A stretch of DNA of 57,984 nucleotides from Deltaproteobacteria bacterium IMCC39146 (GTDB lineage Bacteria > Desulfobacterota > Desulfuromonadia > Desulfuromonadales > BM103): the NCBI GenBank assembly GCA_030005635.1, contig JARUHP010000025.1:1-57984 (forward strand), written 5' to 3'. Below the pieces are notes generated by a model. The model worked only from the letters and a program-made list of their open reading frames with translations, searched no databases and was not told where the DNA came from. A program made the translations under genes and the position numbers. Of this stretch, positions 12,890-23,403 are shown piece by piece; the stretch's first letter is position 1, and every line of letters begins with the position of its first letter.

Positions 12890-14833
12890 TTATTTCTCCT
12901 TGTTGATCAGATCTTGTATGCGTGGTGCGATAACGATCGTTGCCGCACTGCGGAGCTCTTTGAGTCGATTCGCTACCGCCTCGTTCTGCTTGCGGCTGAG
13001 AATTGTTTTCTGCAGTTCTGCGCGTTTGGCTTCGTCGAGCAATGCCAAGTCAGCAGCGATCCGTTCCTTGACCTCGACAACAACAAAGCGTTTCTGAATC
13101 TCGAAGAATTGATCGATCGCAGTCTCTCCCTCTTTAACCTCGAAAGCCGCAGTTGAAAGTTCTTCCGATGTGCCAAGGCGTGGCACAAAGGGACTGTATG
13201 TGCGAGTGAATTCTCCGGTCTCTTCGACCGTGTACTTACCTCTCTTTGCAAGCTTCGCAAGAGAGCCACCATCAGCCAGGTTGGCAACCATTTCTTCAGC
13301 GGTCGCTTTTGCAAGTTTGACTGCTTCCGTGGCCTGATAAGCTGCGGTGACCAGATCTTTGACCTCGTCCAGTTCAGGAATGTGACTGGCTACGCGTTCC
13401 TTGAGGGCAAAGAGGATGATGCCGTTATCTGTAGCCACCGGTTTGGCCAGCGTGTTCTCTTCAAGAAGATGGGCGGCGTTGATGATCTCGGCGTTGCTTC
13501 CTATGCCGTCTATGTAGCCGTCGCGGGCGAAGAGACCTGATTCTTTCAGGCCCAGCTCGTTGGTCGTGGCCGCAGATTCTAGATCACCCGTTTTGCGATT
13601 GATATTGTAGGCGTCCATCGCCTTTTCGAAAGCCAGTTGTTTGGCTTTTTCCTGACGCAGACCTGTTTTGACTTCGTCCATAGACTCTTCGAGAGAACGC
13701 ACACCCGGTTCGGTGTACTCTTCCACCTTGATGATGTGGTAGCCGAAGGTTGTCTCAACCACTTCGCTGATGTCCCCCGGTTTCATGTTGAAGGCTGCTT
13801 GCTCGAAAGGCTTGACCATGGAACCGCGGGTGAAGTAGCCGAGGTTGCCACCCTTTACGGCGCTTGCCGCGTCATCGGAGTTCACTCTGGCGAGTTCGGC
13901 GAAATCTTTCCCGGACTTGGCCTCTTCAAGCAGCTTTTCAGCAAAAGCCTTCTTCTCTTCGCGGACAGCTTCATCCGTACCTTCATCAACCTTGATCAGG
14001 ATATGCGAGGCCTTGATCTTTTCGAGGATCTCGAACTGGTCGAGGTGGCGACGATGATACTTTTCGAGCTCGTTCTCGTCGAATGTCACTTCATTAATAT
14101 AACGCTCTGGAACGAATTGCAGGTAACGCAAGGACACCATTTCCGGAGTGCGAAAAACTTCCTGCTGCTCTGCAAAATAGGTGGCGAGGGCTTCATCAGT
14201 CACCTTAACCTTTTTCTCAAAGGACGCCGGCGTCAGGCTGACATAGTTAAGGTTAACTTTTTCGTTGTTGTTGCGAAACTCTTCATCGATCTCTTCATCG
14301 GTGACCGTAATGCCAGCTTGCAGTTGCTCACGAACCTTGGTGGTTATCAGCTCGCTGCGTTGCATCGCTTCGAACTGCTCGCTGTTCAAACGCTGGTAGG
14401 CGAGGACCTGTAGATATCGATCCTTGTTGAAAACGCCATTCTCCTGAAATGCCGGGATGTTGGCGATGGCGTCGACCAACTCTTTGCCGCTGATCTCAAT
14501 TTGTTGAAGCTCTGCTTCGTCCTGCAGCAGTGCCTGGTCTATCAGGCTGTCGAGAGCTTTCTCGGCGAGCTTCAGTTGCTTTTCGAGGGCCGGTGTAAAC
14601 TGGTCCTGGTAGATGTTCTGATAGACCTGGTAGAGGTTGCTGTAGGTGGTCTGGAAATCATTGTACGCTATGGCCTTGCCATTGACGACTGCTGCTTCAG
14701 CGCTCTGGTCTTCACCTGCAGGACCTCCGGGCGTGGAGAGCATGGCGTAGCCGATGACGAAGCTGAGGATGATGATGGCAAAGGCGATCTTGATGATGAT
14801 TGATTTCTGTTTGTTACGCACAAAATCGAGCAT
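12890..14833 (-). CDS. PpiD/SurA-like membrane-anchored peptidyl-prolyl isomerase
   Basis: A 647-residue protein with one N-terminal membrane anchor ([21 protein letters not shown], about residues 13-33), a SurA-N-type chaperone domain (about 40-250) and a parvulin rotamase domain at about 275-375 ([43 protein letters not shown]). A long C-terminal helical part completes the chaperone cradle. This is the layout of PpiD, a periplasmic foldase at the inner membrane that helps newly exported proteins. It starts at ATG 14833 with GAGGAG upstream. It reads away from mreB and is followed by purC with only 2 bp between stop and start. Confidence 0.9.
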   Translation of the reverse strand: MLDFVRNKQKSIIIKIAFAIIILSFVIGYAMLSTPGGPAGEDQSAEAAVVNGKAIAYNDFQTTYSNLYQVYQNIYQDQFTPALEKQLKLAEKALDSLIDQALLQDEAELQQIEISGKELVDAIANIPAFQENGVFNKDRYLQVLAYQRLNSEQFEAMQRSELITTKVREQLQAGITVTDEEIDEEFRNNNEKVNLNYVSLTPASFEKKVKVTDEALATYFAEQQEVFRTPEMVSLRYLQFVPERYINEVTFDENELEKYHRRHLDQFEILEKIKASHILIKVDEGTDEAVREEKKAFAEKLLEEAKSGKDFAELARVNSDDAASAVKGGNLGYFTRGSMVKPFEQAAFNMKPGDISEVVETTFGYHIIKVEEYTEPGVRSLEESMDEVKTGLRQEKAKQLAFEKAMDAYNINRKTGDLESAATTNELGLKESGLFARDGYIDGIGSNAEIINAAHLLEENTLAKPVATDNGIILFALKERVASHIPELDEVKDLVTAAYQATEAVKLAKATAEEMVANLADGGSLAKLAKRGKYTVEETGEFTRTYSPFVPRLGTSEELSTAAFEVKEGETAIDQFFEIQKRFVVVEVKERIAADLALLDEAKRAELQKTILSRKQNEAVANRLKELRSAATIVIAPRIQDLINKEK

Positions 14834-16313
<1,480 letters not shown>

Positions 16314-16377
16314 TCGTCCTCGGGCAAGGCGGGCACTTCTTTGTCCGGTAACCGCTATGATTTTGCAGCATTTAAAA

Positions 16378-16400
16378 GAGGGCATTTCGCCCTCTTTTTT
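16378..16400 (+). terminator. Attenuator-like terminator between mreB and mreC
   Basis: GAGGGC-ATTTC-GCCCTC followed by six T, 65 bp after mreB and just before mreC. It may lower expression of the distal genes relative to mreB. Confidence 0.75.
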
Positions 16401-16414
16401 CGTGGAATTGAAGC

Positions 16415-17233
16415 ATGTGGGAATGGTGGCAAAAAAATAGACCTTTGCTTCTCGGAGGCTTGCTGCTTCTGGTTGCCCTGCTCTGGTATTCGGTCAGTCT
16501 GCGCCAGCAGGGGGAGACGAATTTTCTCGAGAGCGTGGTGTTGCGTTTGACTGGTCCGGTACAGGTCGGTTTTGACAATATGATTCTTGGGGTCGCCAAT
16601 ACCTGGGAACATTACCTTTACCTGGTCGATACGGCAGAGGAGAATCAAACGCTGACCGAAGAGAATCGTACTTTGCGCGCGGTTTTGACACAGAGTGACG
16701 AAGTTCGTCTGGAGAACAAACGCCTGAGACTTTTGCTCGACTTCAAAAAGACTCAGGACATTGACACGCTGCCTGCCCGCGTGATTGCCGAAGACGCGTC
16801 CAGCTGGTTTCGGACCGTTATGATCGACAAAGGTCAGGATCATGGCGTAAACGAAGGCATGCCGGTGGTTGTCGCCGAAGGGGTCGTCGGCCGTGTTGTG
16901 CGTAGCAGTCCACGTTTCTCACGGGTTCTCCTGGTGACCGATGCGTCCTCGGCCGTTGCCAGCCTGTTGCAGCATAACCGTGCACGCGGTGTCTGCCGTG
17001 GACAGGGTGAGCAACTGGTCTTTGATTTTGTGCTGCGTCAGGAAGAGGTCAAGGTTGGTGACCGGGTCGTCACCAGCGGTATGGGTGGAGTTTTCCCCAA
17101 AGGCCTGGTGGTTGGTAACGTCGGCAGCGTGGAAAGACAGGAGTTCGGACTCTTTCAAGCGATAGAGGTCATCCCTGCAGTCGATTTCTCTCACCTTGAA
17201 GAGGTCCTGGTCCTGCTGCGGGGGCCGCAATGA
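16415..17233 (+). CDS. mreC: Rod shape-determining protein MreC
   Basis: A 272-residue inner-membrane protein with a short cytoplasmic start, one membrane span (LLLGGLLLLVALLWYSVSL, about residues 10-28) and a coiled coil (NQTLTEENRTLRAVL, about 77-110). The periplasmic beta-rich domain shows typical MreC sequence (ARVIAEDASSWFRTVMIDKG, GVVGRVVRSSPRFSRVLLVTD, VVTSGMGGVFPKGLVVG). It links MreB to the wall enzymes PBP2 and RodA. No strong ribosome site precedes ATG 16415. The stop overlaps the mreD start (ATGA), indicating translational coupling. Confidence 0.95.
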   Translation: MWEWWQKNRPLLLGGLLLLVALLWYSVSLRQQGETNFLESVVLRLTGPVQVGFDNMILGVANTWEHYLYLVDTAEENQTLTEENRTLRAVLTQSDEVRLENKRLRLLLDFKKTQDIDTLPARVIAEDASSWFRTVMIDKGQDHGVNEGMPVVVAEGVVGRVVRSSPRFSRVLLVTDASSAVASLLQHNRARGVCRGQGEQLVFDFVLRQEEVKVGDRVVTSGMGGVFPKGLVVGNVGSVERQEFGLFQAIEVIPAVDFSHLEEVLVLLRGPQ

Positions 17234-17766
17234 ACCGTACCCTGATTTATTTTGCCCTGGCGGGGATCGCTATTGTCCTGCAGACTGTACTCCTGCCTCT
17301 GGTTATTACCGGAAATTACAAGCCTGACCTTCTGCTGATCCTTGTGGTTTACCTTGGTCTGCATGAAGGGCCATGGAGAGGCGGTTCCCTGGTTTATCTC
17401 ATGGGATGGTTTTACGACGGTGTCGCCGGTGCTTTCCCTGGCCTGCATGGTTTTGTGCTGCTCGGGATTTTTCTTGCGGTGCGTGGGATTGTCACCCGGG
17501 TTAATACAGAAAGTTCGCCACTCCTGCTGCTTCTGGTTCTCGCCGGAACGATTCTTGACGCGGTTCTCACAGCCTTTGCCCTCGATTTTTTCAGTCACGC
17601 CGTACGGATCTGGCTGCAAATGGCCTGGCATCTGCCGGTGCAGCTATTGCTGAATTTTATTGCTGCTCTTTTCCTGTTGCGAATCACTGTTTGGTCGCAA
17701 CGGACCTTCATGCCGCGTAAAGATCTGCCCGGCCTTCGCAAGCTTGATAGCCGTTATGAGTCTTAA
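17230..17766 (+). CDS. mreD: Rod shape-determining protein MreD
   Basis: A 178-residue, very hydrophobic protein with about five membrane spans (for example IYFALAGIAIVLQTVLLPLV, LLILVVYLGLHEG, FVLLGIFLAVRGIV, LLLLLVLAGTILDAVL and LNFIAALFLLRITV). MreD proteins stabilise the MreC-PBP2-RodA complex. It starts within the mreC stop codon and overlaps the start of mrdA by 11 bases. Family identity rests on the topology and its place between mreC and mrdA, and on a PDLLLILVVYLG segment typical of the N-terminus. Confidence 0.93.
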   Translation: MNRTLIYFALAGIAIVLQTVLLPLVITGNYKPDLLLILVVYLGLHEGPWRGGSLVYLMGWFYDGVAGAFPGLHGFVLLGIFLAVRGIVTRVNTESSPLLLLLVLAGTILDAVLTAFALDFFSHAVRIWLQMAWHLPVQLLLNFIAALFLLRITVWSQRTFMPRKDLPGLRKLDSRYES

Positions 17767-19624
17767 CCCGTCTCCCGAAGAAACTCCCGGAATGCGCCGC
17801 CGGTTTGTCGTCTCCTCCATAATTATTGCCGGAGTTTTCTTTGTCCTTGCGCTTCGCCTGTGGTTTTTGCAGGTCCTCGGCGTTGAACATTATCGTGATC
17901 TTTCTGAGCGCAATCGCATCCGCTACGTAGCGATCGAGGCACCACGAGGTGCTGTGTTTGACCGTCACGGCGCCTTACTGGTTGATAACAGGCCGGCGTT
18001 TACCGTTTCTGCTCTGCGCCAGGAGGTTGGTGATCGGGAAAACCTCTTCTTAACTCTCTCTGAGCTACTCGATGTTGATGAGGAAAAGCTTGCAGAGCGC
18101 TGGAAAGAGGGGCAACGCTTACCTCGCTATCGACCTCTGCCGTTGCTTGAGGATATCGGCCGTGAGGCGATGGAAAAGGTTCAGGAGAACTCTGTTGACC
18201 TGCCCGGCATCCTGGTTGAGGTCAAGCCGTTTCGTGCCTACCCGCACGGTGAGTTGGCTGCTCACTTGACTGGCTATCTTGGCGAGGTGACTGAAGAAGA
18301 GCTGGGTAAGTCAGACTTCAAGGGTTATCGCTCTGGTGAAATGGTTGGTAAGACAGCCCTTGAGAGGATGTTTGAAGATCGTTTGCGTGGCACTGCTGGC
18401 CAGAAACGCATCGAAGTCAATGTTAAGGGGCGTGAGCTTCGCCAGGTCACTACGCGCAGCCCGCTGCCCGGGGAGAGCCTTTACCTGACGATCGATACGA
18501 ACTTGCAAAAAGCAGCAGAAGAGGCTCTTGGCGATCAGGCCGGCGCCGTGGTCGCTGTGGATGTTAATAACGGTGAAGTCCTGGCTTTCGTCAGCCGTCC
18601 GACCTTTGATCCTGCCTGGTTTGCCCGCGGAATCAACAGCGACGAGTGGCGTGAATTGATCGACAACCCCAGGCGACCAATGACCAACAAGGCGTTACGC
18701 GGCCAGTACCCTCCGGGTTCTACCTTCAAAATGATTGTCGCGCTGGCTGCTCTTGAGGCCGGCACCGTGACTCCTTCCACCACATTTACCTGCAACGGTA
18801 GTTTTCAATTCAACAAGAGCTTCGAATATCGCTGCTGGAAGAAAAGAGGCCATGGTAAGGTTGATCTGCATAAAGCCATCAAGGAAAGTTGTGATGTCTG
18901 GTTTTACCGTGTCGGCCTGGAGGCCGGGATCGACAGAATCTCCAGCGCGGCAACCCGGATGGGATTGGGACAGAAGACGGGATTTCCCTTCGGGGCTGAA
19001 CGCTCCGGGCTGATTCCGACCAGAGCGTGGAAGAAGAAACGTTTTGGTACCAGCTGGTATGACGGTGAAACGGTCATCTCGGCGATTGGTCAGGGCTTTG
19101 TTTTGACGACTCCTCTACAGCTGGCTACCATGACTGCAGCCATCGCCAACGGCGGTACGGTTTGGAGACCACAGATCGTACAGAAGATTGTCGATCTTGA
19201 AGGTACGACCGAATGGATGCTTAAACCTGAAAAACTGAGTGAAACGGTCTGGCCGAAAGCTGCGATCGCAGCGGTGCAGAATGCCATGGAATCTGTCGTC
19301 AACGATGTTGGTGGCACGGCCTGGCGCAGTCGCCTGGAAAAAGTCAGGTTCTCAGGCAAAACCGGCACGGCCCAGGTTATTCGTCGCCAAGATGACGATG
19401 AAGAAGAGCTGGAAGACGAAGAGATCCCTTACAAGTACCGGGATCATGCCCTCTTCGTTTCCTATGCGCCGGCAAAGAATCCGCAAATTGCCATTGCGGT
19501 TGTTGTCGAGCATGGTAGTCACGGCTCAAGTGCGGCCGCGCCTGTGGCTAAAGCCATGTATGACGCCTACTTTAAGGATGTGAGTGATAACGAAGAACCC
19601 GAAAAGGTTGTCTTCTGGGATTGA
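17756..19624 (+). CDS. mrdA: Penicillin-binding protein 2 (elongation transpeptidase)
   Basis: A 622-residue class B PBP. It has one N-terminal membrane span (VVSSIIIAGVFFVLALRLWF), a dimerisation and pedestal part starting with RYVAIEAPRGAVFDRHG, and a transpeptidase domain. All three active-site motifs are present: GSTFK (nucleophile Ser), SCD in the SxN position, and SGKTGTAQV. It cross-links peptidoglycan during side-wall growth with the glycosyltransferase RodA. The SCD variant of SxN is common in this class. I use ATG 17756, overlapping mreD by 11 bases; an ATG at 17792 is also possible. An acidic insertion (DDDEEELEDEE) follows the KTG motif. Confidence 0.95.
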   Translation: MSLNPSPEETPGMRRRFVVSSIIIAGVFFVLALRLWFLQVLGVEHYRDLSERNRIRYVAIEAPRGAVFDRHGALLVDNRPAFTVSALRQEVGDRENLFLTLSELLDVDEEKLAERWKEGQRLPRYRPLPLLEDIGREAMEKVQENSVDLPGILVEVKPFRAYPHGELAAHLTGYLGEVTEEELGKSDFKGYRSGEMVGKTALERMFEDRLRGTAGQKRIEVNVKGRELRQVTTRSPLPGESLYLTIDTNLQKAAEEALGDQAGAVVAVDVNNGEVLAFVSRPTFDPAWFARGINSDEWRELIDNPRRPMTNKALRGQYPPGSTFKMIVALAALEAGTVTPSTTFTCNGSFQFNKSFEYRCWKKRGHGKVDLHKAIKESCDVWFYRVGLEAGIDRISSAATRMGLGQKTGFPFGAERSGLIPTRAWKKKRFGTSWYDGETVISAIGQGFVLTTPLQLATMTAAIANGGTVWRPQIVQKIVDLEGTTEWMLKPEKLSETVWPKAAIAAVQNAMESVVNDVGGTAWRSRLEKVRFSGKTGTAQVIRRQDDDEEELEDEEIPYKYRDHALFVSYAPAKNPQIAIAVVVEHGSHGSSAAAPVAKAMYDAYFKDVSDNEEPEKVVFWD

Positions 19625-19627
19625 GCC

Positions 19628-20725
19628 ATGTTTGACAGACGTTTGATCACAAACTTTAACTGGACATATGTTTTGCTGATTCTGCTGATTGCAGCCATCG
19701 GCATCGCCAATATGTACAGTTCCACATCATCCTGGACCACCGCGGCTCAACCGGTTTATGTCAAGCAGTTCTACTGGTTGGGGCTGGGGTTGGTGATTAT
19801 TGGCCTCGTTTGCCTCCTCGATTACCGCCACCTTGAGTATTTAAGCTTTCCACTCTACGGTGGCAACCTGCTGTTGTTGATACTGGTTCTGGCTGTCGGT
19901 AAAACCAGTATGGGAGCGACGCGATGGATCAGCCTGGCCGGTTTCAACGTGCAGCCCAGCGAGATTATGAAGATCGTCATCATCATCGCTCTGGCGCGAT
20001 TTTTCAGTGAGAAGGAGCATCTGCGCGGCTTCAATTTGAAGGAGTTGATCGCTCCGGGATTGCTGCTTGCGGTTCCTGCACTATTAATTATGAAACAACC
20101 CGATCTGGGCACCGCCCTGCTGGTGTTGTGTATCGGCGGCACCATGGCTCTGTTTGCAGGTATTCAGCGCAATGCCGTTGTCTTTCTGGGTGTGACTGGC
20201 TGCGCTGCTGCGGGAGGCGGTTGGTTCCTCTTACACAATTATCAGAAACAACGCATTATGACCTTTCTCAACCCGGAGCGAGATCCTCTTGGTGCCGGCT
20301 ATCACATTATCCAGTCCAAAATTGCTGTGGGCAGCGGTGGTATCGACGGACTGGGCTTCATGAAGGGAACCCAGTCGCAGCTCTCTTTCCTTCCTGAGCG
20401 GCATACCGACTTTGCTTTCTCTGTCTTTGCTGAAGAATGGGGACTAATCGGTTGTCTCCTGCTATTGTCGCTCTATTGTCTGATCGTTATCTGGGGTCTG
20501 CATATTGCCTTACGTTCCAACGATCGTTTCGGCATGTATCTCGCCATCGGTGTTTCGGCCATGCTCTTCTGGCACATTGTCGTTAATCTCGGCATGGTGA
20601 TCGGTCTGCTGCCGGTCGTCGGTGTGCCCTTGCCGCTCTTCTCCTATGGCGGAACCAGTATGGTGACGACCATGACCGGGGTCGGTTTGCTGATGAATGT
20701 GAGTATGCGCCGATTTATGTTTTAA
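19628..20725 (+). CDS. rodA: Rod shape-determining peptidoglycan glycosyltransferase RodA
   Basis: A 365-residue SEDS-family protein with about 10 membrane spans. Conserved pieces include GATRWISLAGFNVQPSEIMK, KQPDLGTALL, the FLNPERDPLGAGYHIIQSKIAVGSGG loop, LPERHTDFAFSVFAEEWG and VVGVPLPLFSYGGTSM. It polymerises glycan strands from lipid II for side-wall synthesis in partnership with PBP2. It lies 3 bp after mrdA and is the last gene of the shape operon. A GGGTAAAG...CTTTACCC inverted repeat (20729-20777) follows and may end the transcript. Confidence 0.96.
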   Translation: MFDRRLITNFNWTYVLLILLIAAIGIANMYSSTSSWTTAAQPVYVKQFYWLGLGLVIIGLVCLLDYRHLEYLSFPLYGGNLLLLILVLAVGKTSMGATRWISLAGFNVQPSEIMKIVIIIALARFFSEKEHLRGFNLKELIAPGLLLAVPALLIMKQPDLGTALLVLCIGGTMALFAGIQRNAVVFLGVTGCAAAGGGWFLLHNYQKQRIMTFLNPERDPLGAGYHIIQSKIAVGSGGIDGLGFMKGTQSQLSFLPERHTDFAFSVFAEEWGLIGCLLLLSLYCLIVIWGLHIALRSNDRFGMYLAIGVSAMLFWHIVVNLGMVIGLLPVVGVPLPLFSYGGTSMVTTMTGVGLLMNVSMRRFMF

Positions 20726-20815
20726 CCTTGGGTAAAGGGAGAAAGGTTCATGGTAAAAGGTCTTTTGCTTTACCCTTAACCCAGCACCCTTCACCCGACC
20801 TGCTATACTTCTCCT

Positions 20816-21847
20816 ATGAACCTCCATCCCGCAAAATTCTGGGAAACGCTTGACGAGGGCAGGGTCCGCTGCAACCTCTGTCGTTTTCACTGCGTAATTG
20901 CCGCTGGTCGACGGGGGCGTTGCGGTGTACGGGAAAACCGCGCAGGCGAGCTCTTCACCCTGGTTTACGGTCAGACTATCGCTGAAAACGTTGACCCGAT
21001 CGAGAAGAAACCCCTCTACCATTTTCACCCGGGCTCAAACAGCCTCTCGCTCGCCACTGTCGGCTGTAATTTCCGTTGCCTGCATTGTCAGAACTACCAG
21101 ATTTCCCAGTGGCCTCATGAAAGTTCCGGTCTCCCCGGCACGCAAACCTCTCCGCAGGAGGTTGTGCGACGTGCTTTAGAGAGTGGGGCCGCGAGTATCT
21201 CCTACACCTACACTGAACCAACCATCTTCTACGAATATGCCTATGATAGTGCAGTCCTGGCCAAGGCTGCTGGAGTCAAGAATGTCTTTGTTACCAACGG
21301 TTATACGACAACCGCAGCCCTGGAGGCCATCGCTCCGTATCTCGATGCTGCCAACGTCGATTTGAAAGGCTTTTCGAACAAGGCTTATAAGGAGGTCACA
21401 GGTGCGTCTCTTAAAGGCGTCCTCGAGTGTCTGCGTGATTACCGTCGACACGGCATCTGGCTGGAAGTGACCACCCTGGTAATACCGGGGCATAACGACA
21501 GTGAAGATGAGTTGAAACAGATCGCCAGTTTTGTTGCAGATGAACTCGGTCGAGACGTCCCCTGGCACATCTCAGCCTTTTATCCCACTTACAAGATGCT
21601 CGATCGTCCGGCGACGCCGGTAGCCACTCTATACCTAGCGCGTGATCTTGGTCGGCGAGCTGGTTTGAAGTATGTCTATCTGGGCAATGTCAACGACCCC
21701 GGTGCCAGCGATACGATTTGCCCTGCTTGCGGGAAAACGGTGATTCGTCGGCAACGTCTGCAGTTTGTTGACACGGATCTGACCGGTAATCGATGTAACT
21801 TCTGTGGCTATGAGATTCCCGGTGTGGCGCTGGCTGGAAACAAATAG
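20816..21847 (+). CDS. amrS: AmmeMemoRadiSam-system radical SAM enzyme
   Basis: A 343-residue radical SAM protein related to pyruvate formate-lyase activating enzymes. An N-terminal CNLCRFHC...GRCGVRENR cysteine block (residues about 20-43) is followed by the SAM/4Fe-4S motif CNFRCLHCQNYQISQ (CxxxCxxC, about residue 84). SYTYTEPTIFYEYAYD and the NVDLKGF strand follow. The C-terminus carries a CPACGK...CNFCGYE motif that should bind a further metal or cluster. The family is defined by co-occurrence with Memo and AMMECR1 proteins, but neither partner gene is adjacent here. The substrate is unknown. It begins 90 bp after rodA and precedes riboswitch 4. Confidence 0.85.
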   Translation: MNLHPAKFWETLDEGRVRCNLCRFHCVIAAGRRGRCGVRENRAGELFTLVYGQTIAENVDPIEKKPLYHFHPGSNSLSLATVGCNFRCLHCQNYQISQWPHESSGLPGTQTSPQEVVRRALESGAASISYTYTEPTIFYEYAYDSAVLAKAAGVKNVFVTNGYTTTAALEAIAPYLDAANVDLKGFSNKAYKEVTGASLKGVLECLRDYRRHGIWLEVTTLVIPGHNDSEDELKQIASFVADELGRDVPWHISAFYPTYKMLDRPATPVATLYLARDLGRRAGLKYVYLGNVNDPGASDTICPACGKTVIRRQRLQFVDTDLTGNRCNFCGYEIPGVALAGNK

Positions 21848-21923
21848 TTCATCGATAGGATGAAGATAGGTTGGTTGTGAGAAGAATGTGAGTAGCGGTG
21901 TGATATAGCTTAACAACAATCAG

Positions 21924-22022
21924 ACTCTCCTATAAGAGCAAACCTGCAGCAATGCATTGACGCAAAGCAACGAGGCCACCGAAGTTTAGGTCGTGGTGGA
22001 TGGTCGTGCTACCGAAGAGAGT
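21924..22022 (+). promoter_or_regulatory. GEMM-I (cyclic dinucleotide) riboswitch 4
   Basis: A clear GEMM-I aptamer: P1 arms ACTCTC/GAGAGT (21924-21929, 22017-22022), AAGAGCAAACC, a P2 hairpin with GCAA tetraloop, the canonical TGACGCAAAGC, a P3 arm GGCCACC...GGTGGATGG and CGTGCTACCGAAG. A at the position aligned with G20 of Vc2 suggests the GEMM-Ib (cGAMP) subgroup. It controls the 62-residue membrane protein. Confidence 0.92.
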
Positions 22023-22044
22023 GTCATAAAGCAGAGATTATGGA

Positions 22045-22079
22045 GCCCTTTTTCGGTTTTTCGAAGAAGGCGTTTTTTT
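22045..22079 (+). terminator. Riboswitch 4 expression-platform terminator
   Basis: GCCC-TTTTTC...GAAGAA-GGC followed by G and seven T, 22 nt after the aptamer and 22 nt before the downstream start codon. Confidence 0.75.
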
Positions 22080-22100
22080 GAGAAGAAAAGGAGGCAGCAG

Positions 22101-22289
22101 ATGAAATTTTTAGTTGTTTTGACTGCCATACTTGGAGGCTTTGGTTTCGTGGCTCACCAATTCTCTTTTTGGTCTGTCATTGGAGTTTTTTATATGACTG
22201 CAATGGCTCTGGTTGTGCTTGTTGCCTTTGCTCGTCGGTCGCCTGATAAAAACTTGAAAAAAGCTAAAGCGGCTGGCTCACAAAGTTGA
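22101..22289 (+). CDS. Riboswitch-controlled two-span membrane protein (62 aa)
   Basis: A 62-residue protein with two hydrophobic spans, LVVLTAILGGFGFVAHQF (about 4-21) and SVIGVFYMTAMALVVLVAFA (about 25-44), and a basic tail (RRSPDKNLKKAKAAG). A strong ribosome site AAAGGAGGCAGCAG precedes ATG 22101. It is the only gene behind riboswitch 4, so the cell spends a dedicated cyclic-dinucleotide switch on it. I do not recognise a family. A small inner-membrane partner of an export, pilus or electron-transfer complex would fit, but nothing in the sequence decides this. Confidence 0.75.
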   Translation: MKFLVVLTAILGGFGFVAHQFSFWSVIGVFYMTAMALVVLVAFARRSPDKNLKKAKAAGSQS

Positions 22290-22443
22290 TGTGTGCCCCG
22301 TCTTTTCCTTTCGGCAAAATCTCCGTGTAGTTTACATTCCTGTGTCATATGATACTTCTATTGGCTTGTGAAATTCAAAACCACCTATGCTTGGTCTCTA
22401 TTCCGTTGCATTCCCGCCATTTCATCGCTAACATCCCATCACG

Positions 22444-23253
22444 ATGACAACAGACTTTCTCGAATACATAATGGAAGATGCTCAGGAAATTGAGCGTCTT
22501 GAACTGAAAACGGATCCTCATGCGGTGCTCAAGCAAGCGCAGTGGGCTGGCCTTATTCCCGGCATGCGTGTCGCCGACATTGGTTGCGGACCCGGTTTGA
22601 CCTCGCATATCCTGTATGATGCCGTGCAGCCGGCAGGCAAGGTGGTTGGTGTCGATTTCTCTGTGGACCGGATCGAGCATGCGAAAAACCGTTACCAGCA
22701 AGAGGGCTTGGTTTTTCAACAAGAGGATTTTTTCGGAGATCTGACCGCGCTGGGGCTCTTCGATTTCGTCTGGGCACGTTTTGTCCTGGAGTTCCACCGC
22801 AGTCGAGCTACTGAACTGGTTGCAAACCTTAATCGTTTGGTTAAACCTGGCGGTGTTTTGTGTTTGGTTGACCTGGACTACAACTGCCTGAGCCACGACG
22901 GCTTGCCTGAGCGGGTGAATGCAACGATTCAGGATGTAGTTAAGGGGTTGGAAGAAAAAGCTGATTTTGATCCCTACGCCGGGAGACGTCTCTATGGGCA
23001 CCTCTTTGATCTGGAATATCAGGAGATTCGACTCGACATGTCGAGCCACCACCTGATTTATGGAGAGCTCACTGAGGTTGAGCGTTACAACTGGGAGCGC
23101 AAGGTTCTGGTTGCTGCGCGACGCTCAGGATGTGATTTCTCACTTTATGGTGGCGATTTTGATGCGTTTTCTGAAGAATTTACGACATCATTTAAAAGCT
23201 CACGCCGATTTACCTATACGCCGTTGATCTGCTGTTGCGGTAAGAAGCGGTAA
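22444..23253 (+). CDS. Class I SAM-dependent methyltransferase
   Basis: A 269-residue methyltransferase of the Rossmann type. Motif I is VADIGCGPGLTSHIL (about residues 43-57), motif II is KVVGVDFSVDRIEHAK, a post-motif acidic stretch FDFVWARFVLEF follows, and motif IV/V is LVKPGGVLCLVDLDY. The substrate cannot be inferred; the fold resembles UbiE/Methyltransf_11-type enzymes acting on small molecules. A Cys-rich end (LICCCGKKR) is unusual. ATG 22444 has no clear ribosome site. It is monocistronic, ending at a strong bidirectional terminator shared with the HD-GYP operon. Confidence 0.85.
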   Translation: MTTDFLEYIMEDAQEIERLELKTDPHAVLKQAQWAGLIPGMRVADIGCGPGLTSHILYDAVQPAGKVVGVDFSVDRIEHAKNRYQQEGLVFQQEDFFGDLTALGLFDFVWARFVLEFHRSRATELVANLNRLVKPGGVLCLVDLDYNCLSHDGLPERVNATIQDVVKGLEEKADFDPYAGRRLYGHLFDLEYQEIRLDMSSHHLIYGELTEVERYNWERKVLVAARRSGCDFSLYGGDFDAFSEEFTTSFKSSRRFTYTPLICCCGKKR

Positions 23254-23283
23254 GTTTCTATCGTGCGTTTTTAAATAATGAGA

Positions 23284-23317
23284 GGGCCTGAAGCAGATTC
23301 TGCTTCAGGCCCTTTTT
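23284..23317. terminator. Strong bidirectional terminator
   Basis: GGGCCTGAAGCAG-ATT-CTGCTTCAGGCCC, a perfect 13-bp stem followed by five T on the plus strand. It lies between the convergent methyltransferase and HD-GYP genes. Confidence 0.9.
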
Positions 23318-23403
23318 GGTTTGTCTGTTGCTGTAAAGCTCTGATGGTCCGACAGGCTGCTAGTGCCGCGTCAACGACAAACCATTTCATCATTGAGACG
23401 GAA

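Noticed and set aside
13637-14413. 258-codon plus-strand open frame opposite the PpiD-like gene
   Set aside because: A shadow of a strongly supported coding frame with membrane anchor and rotamase motifs on the other strand.
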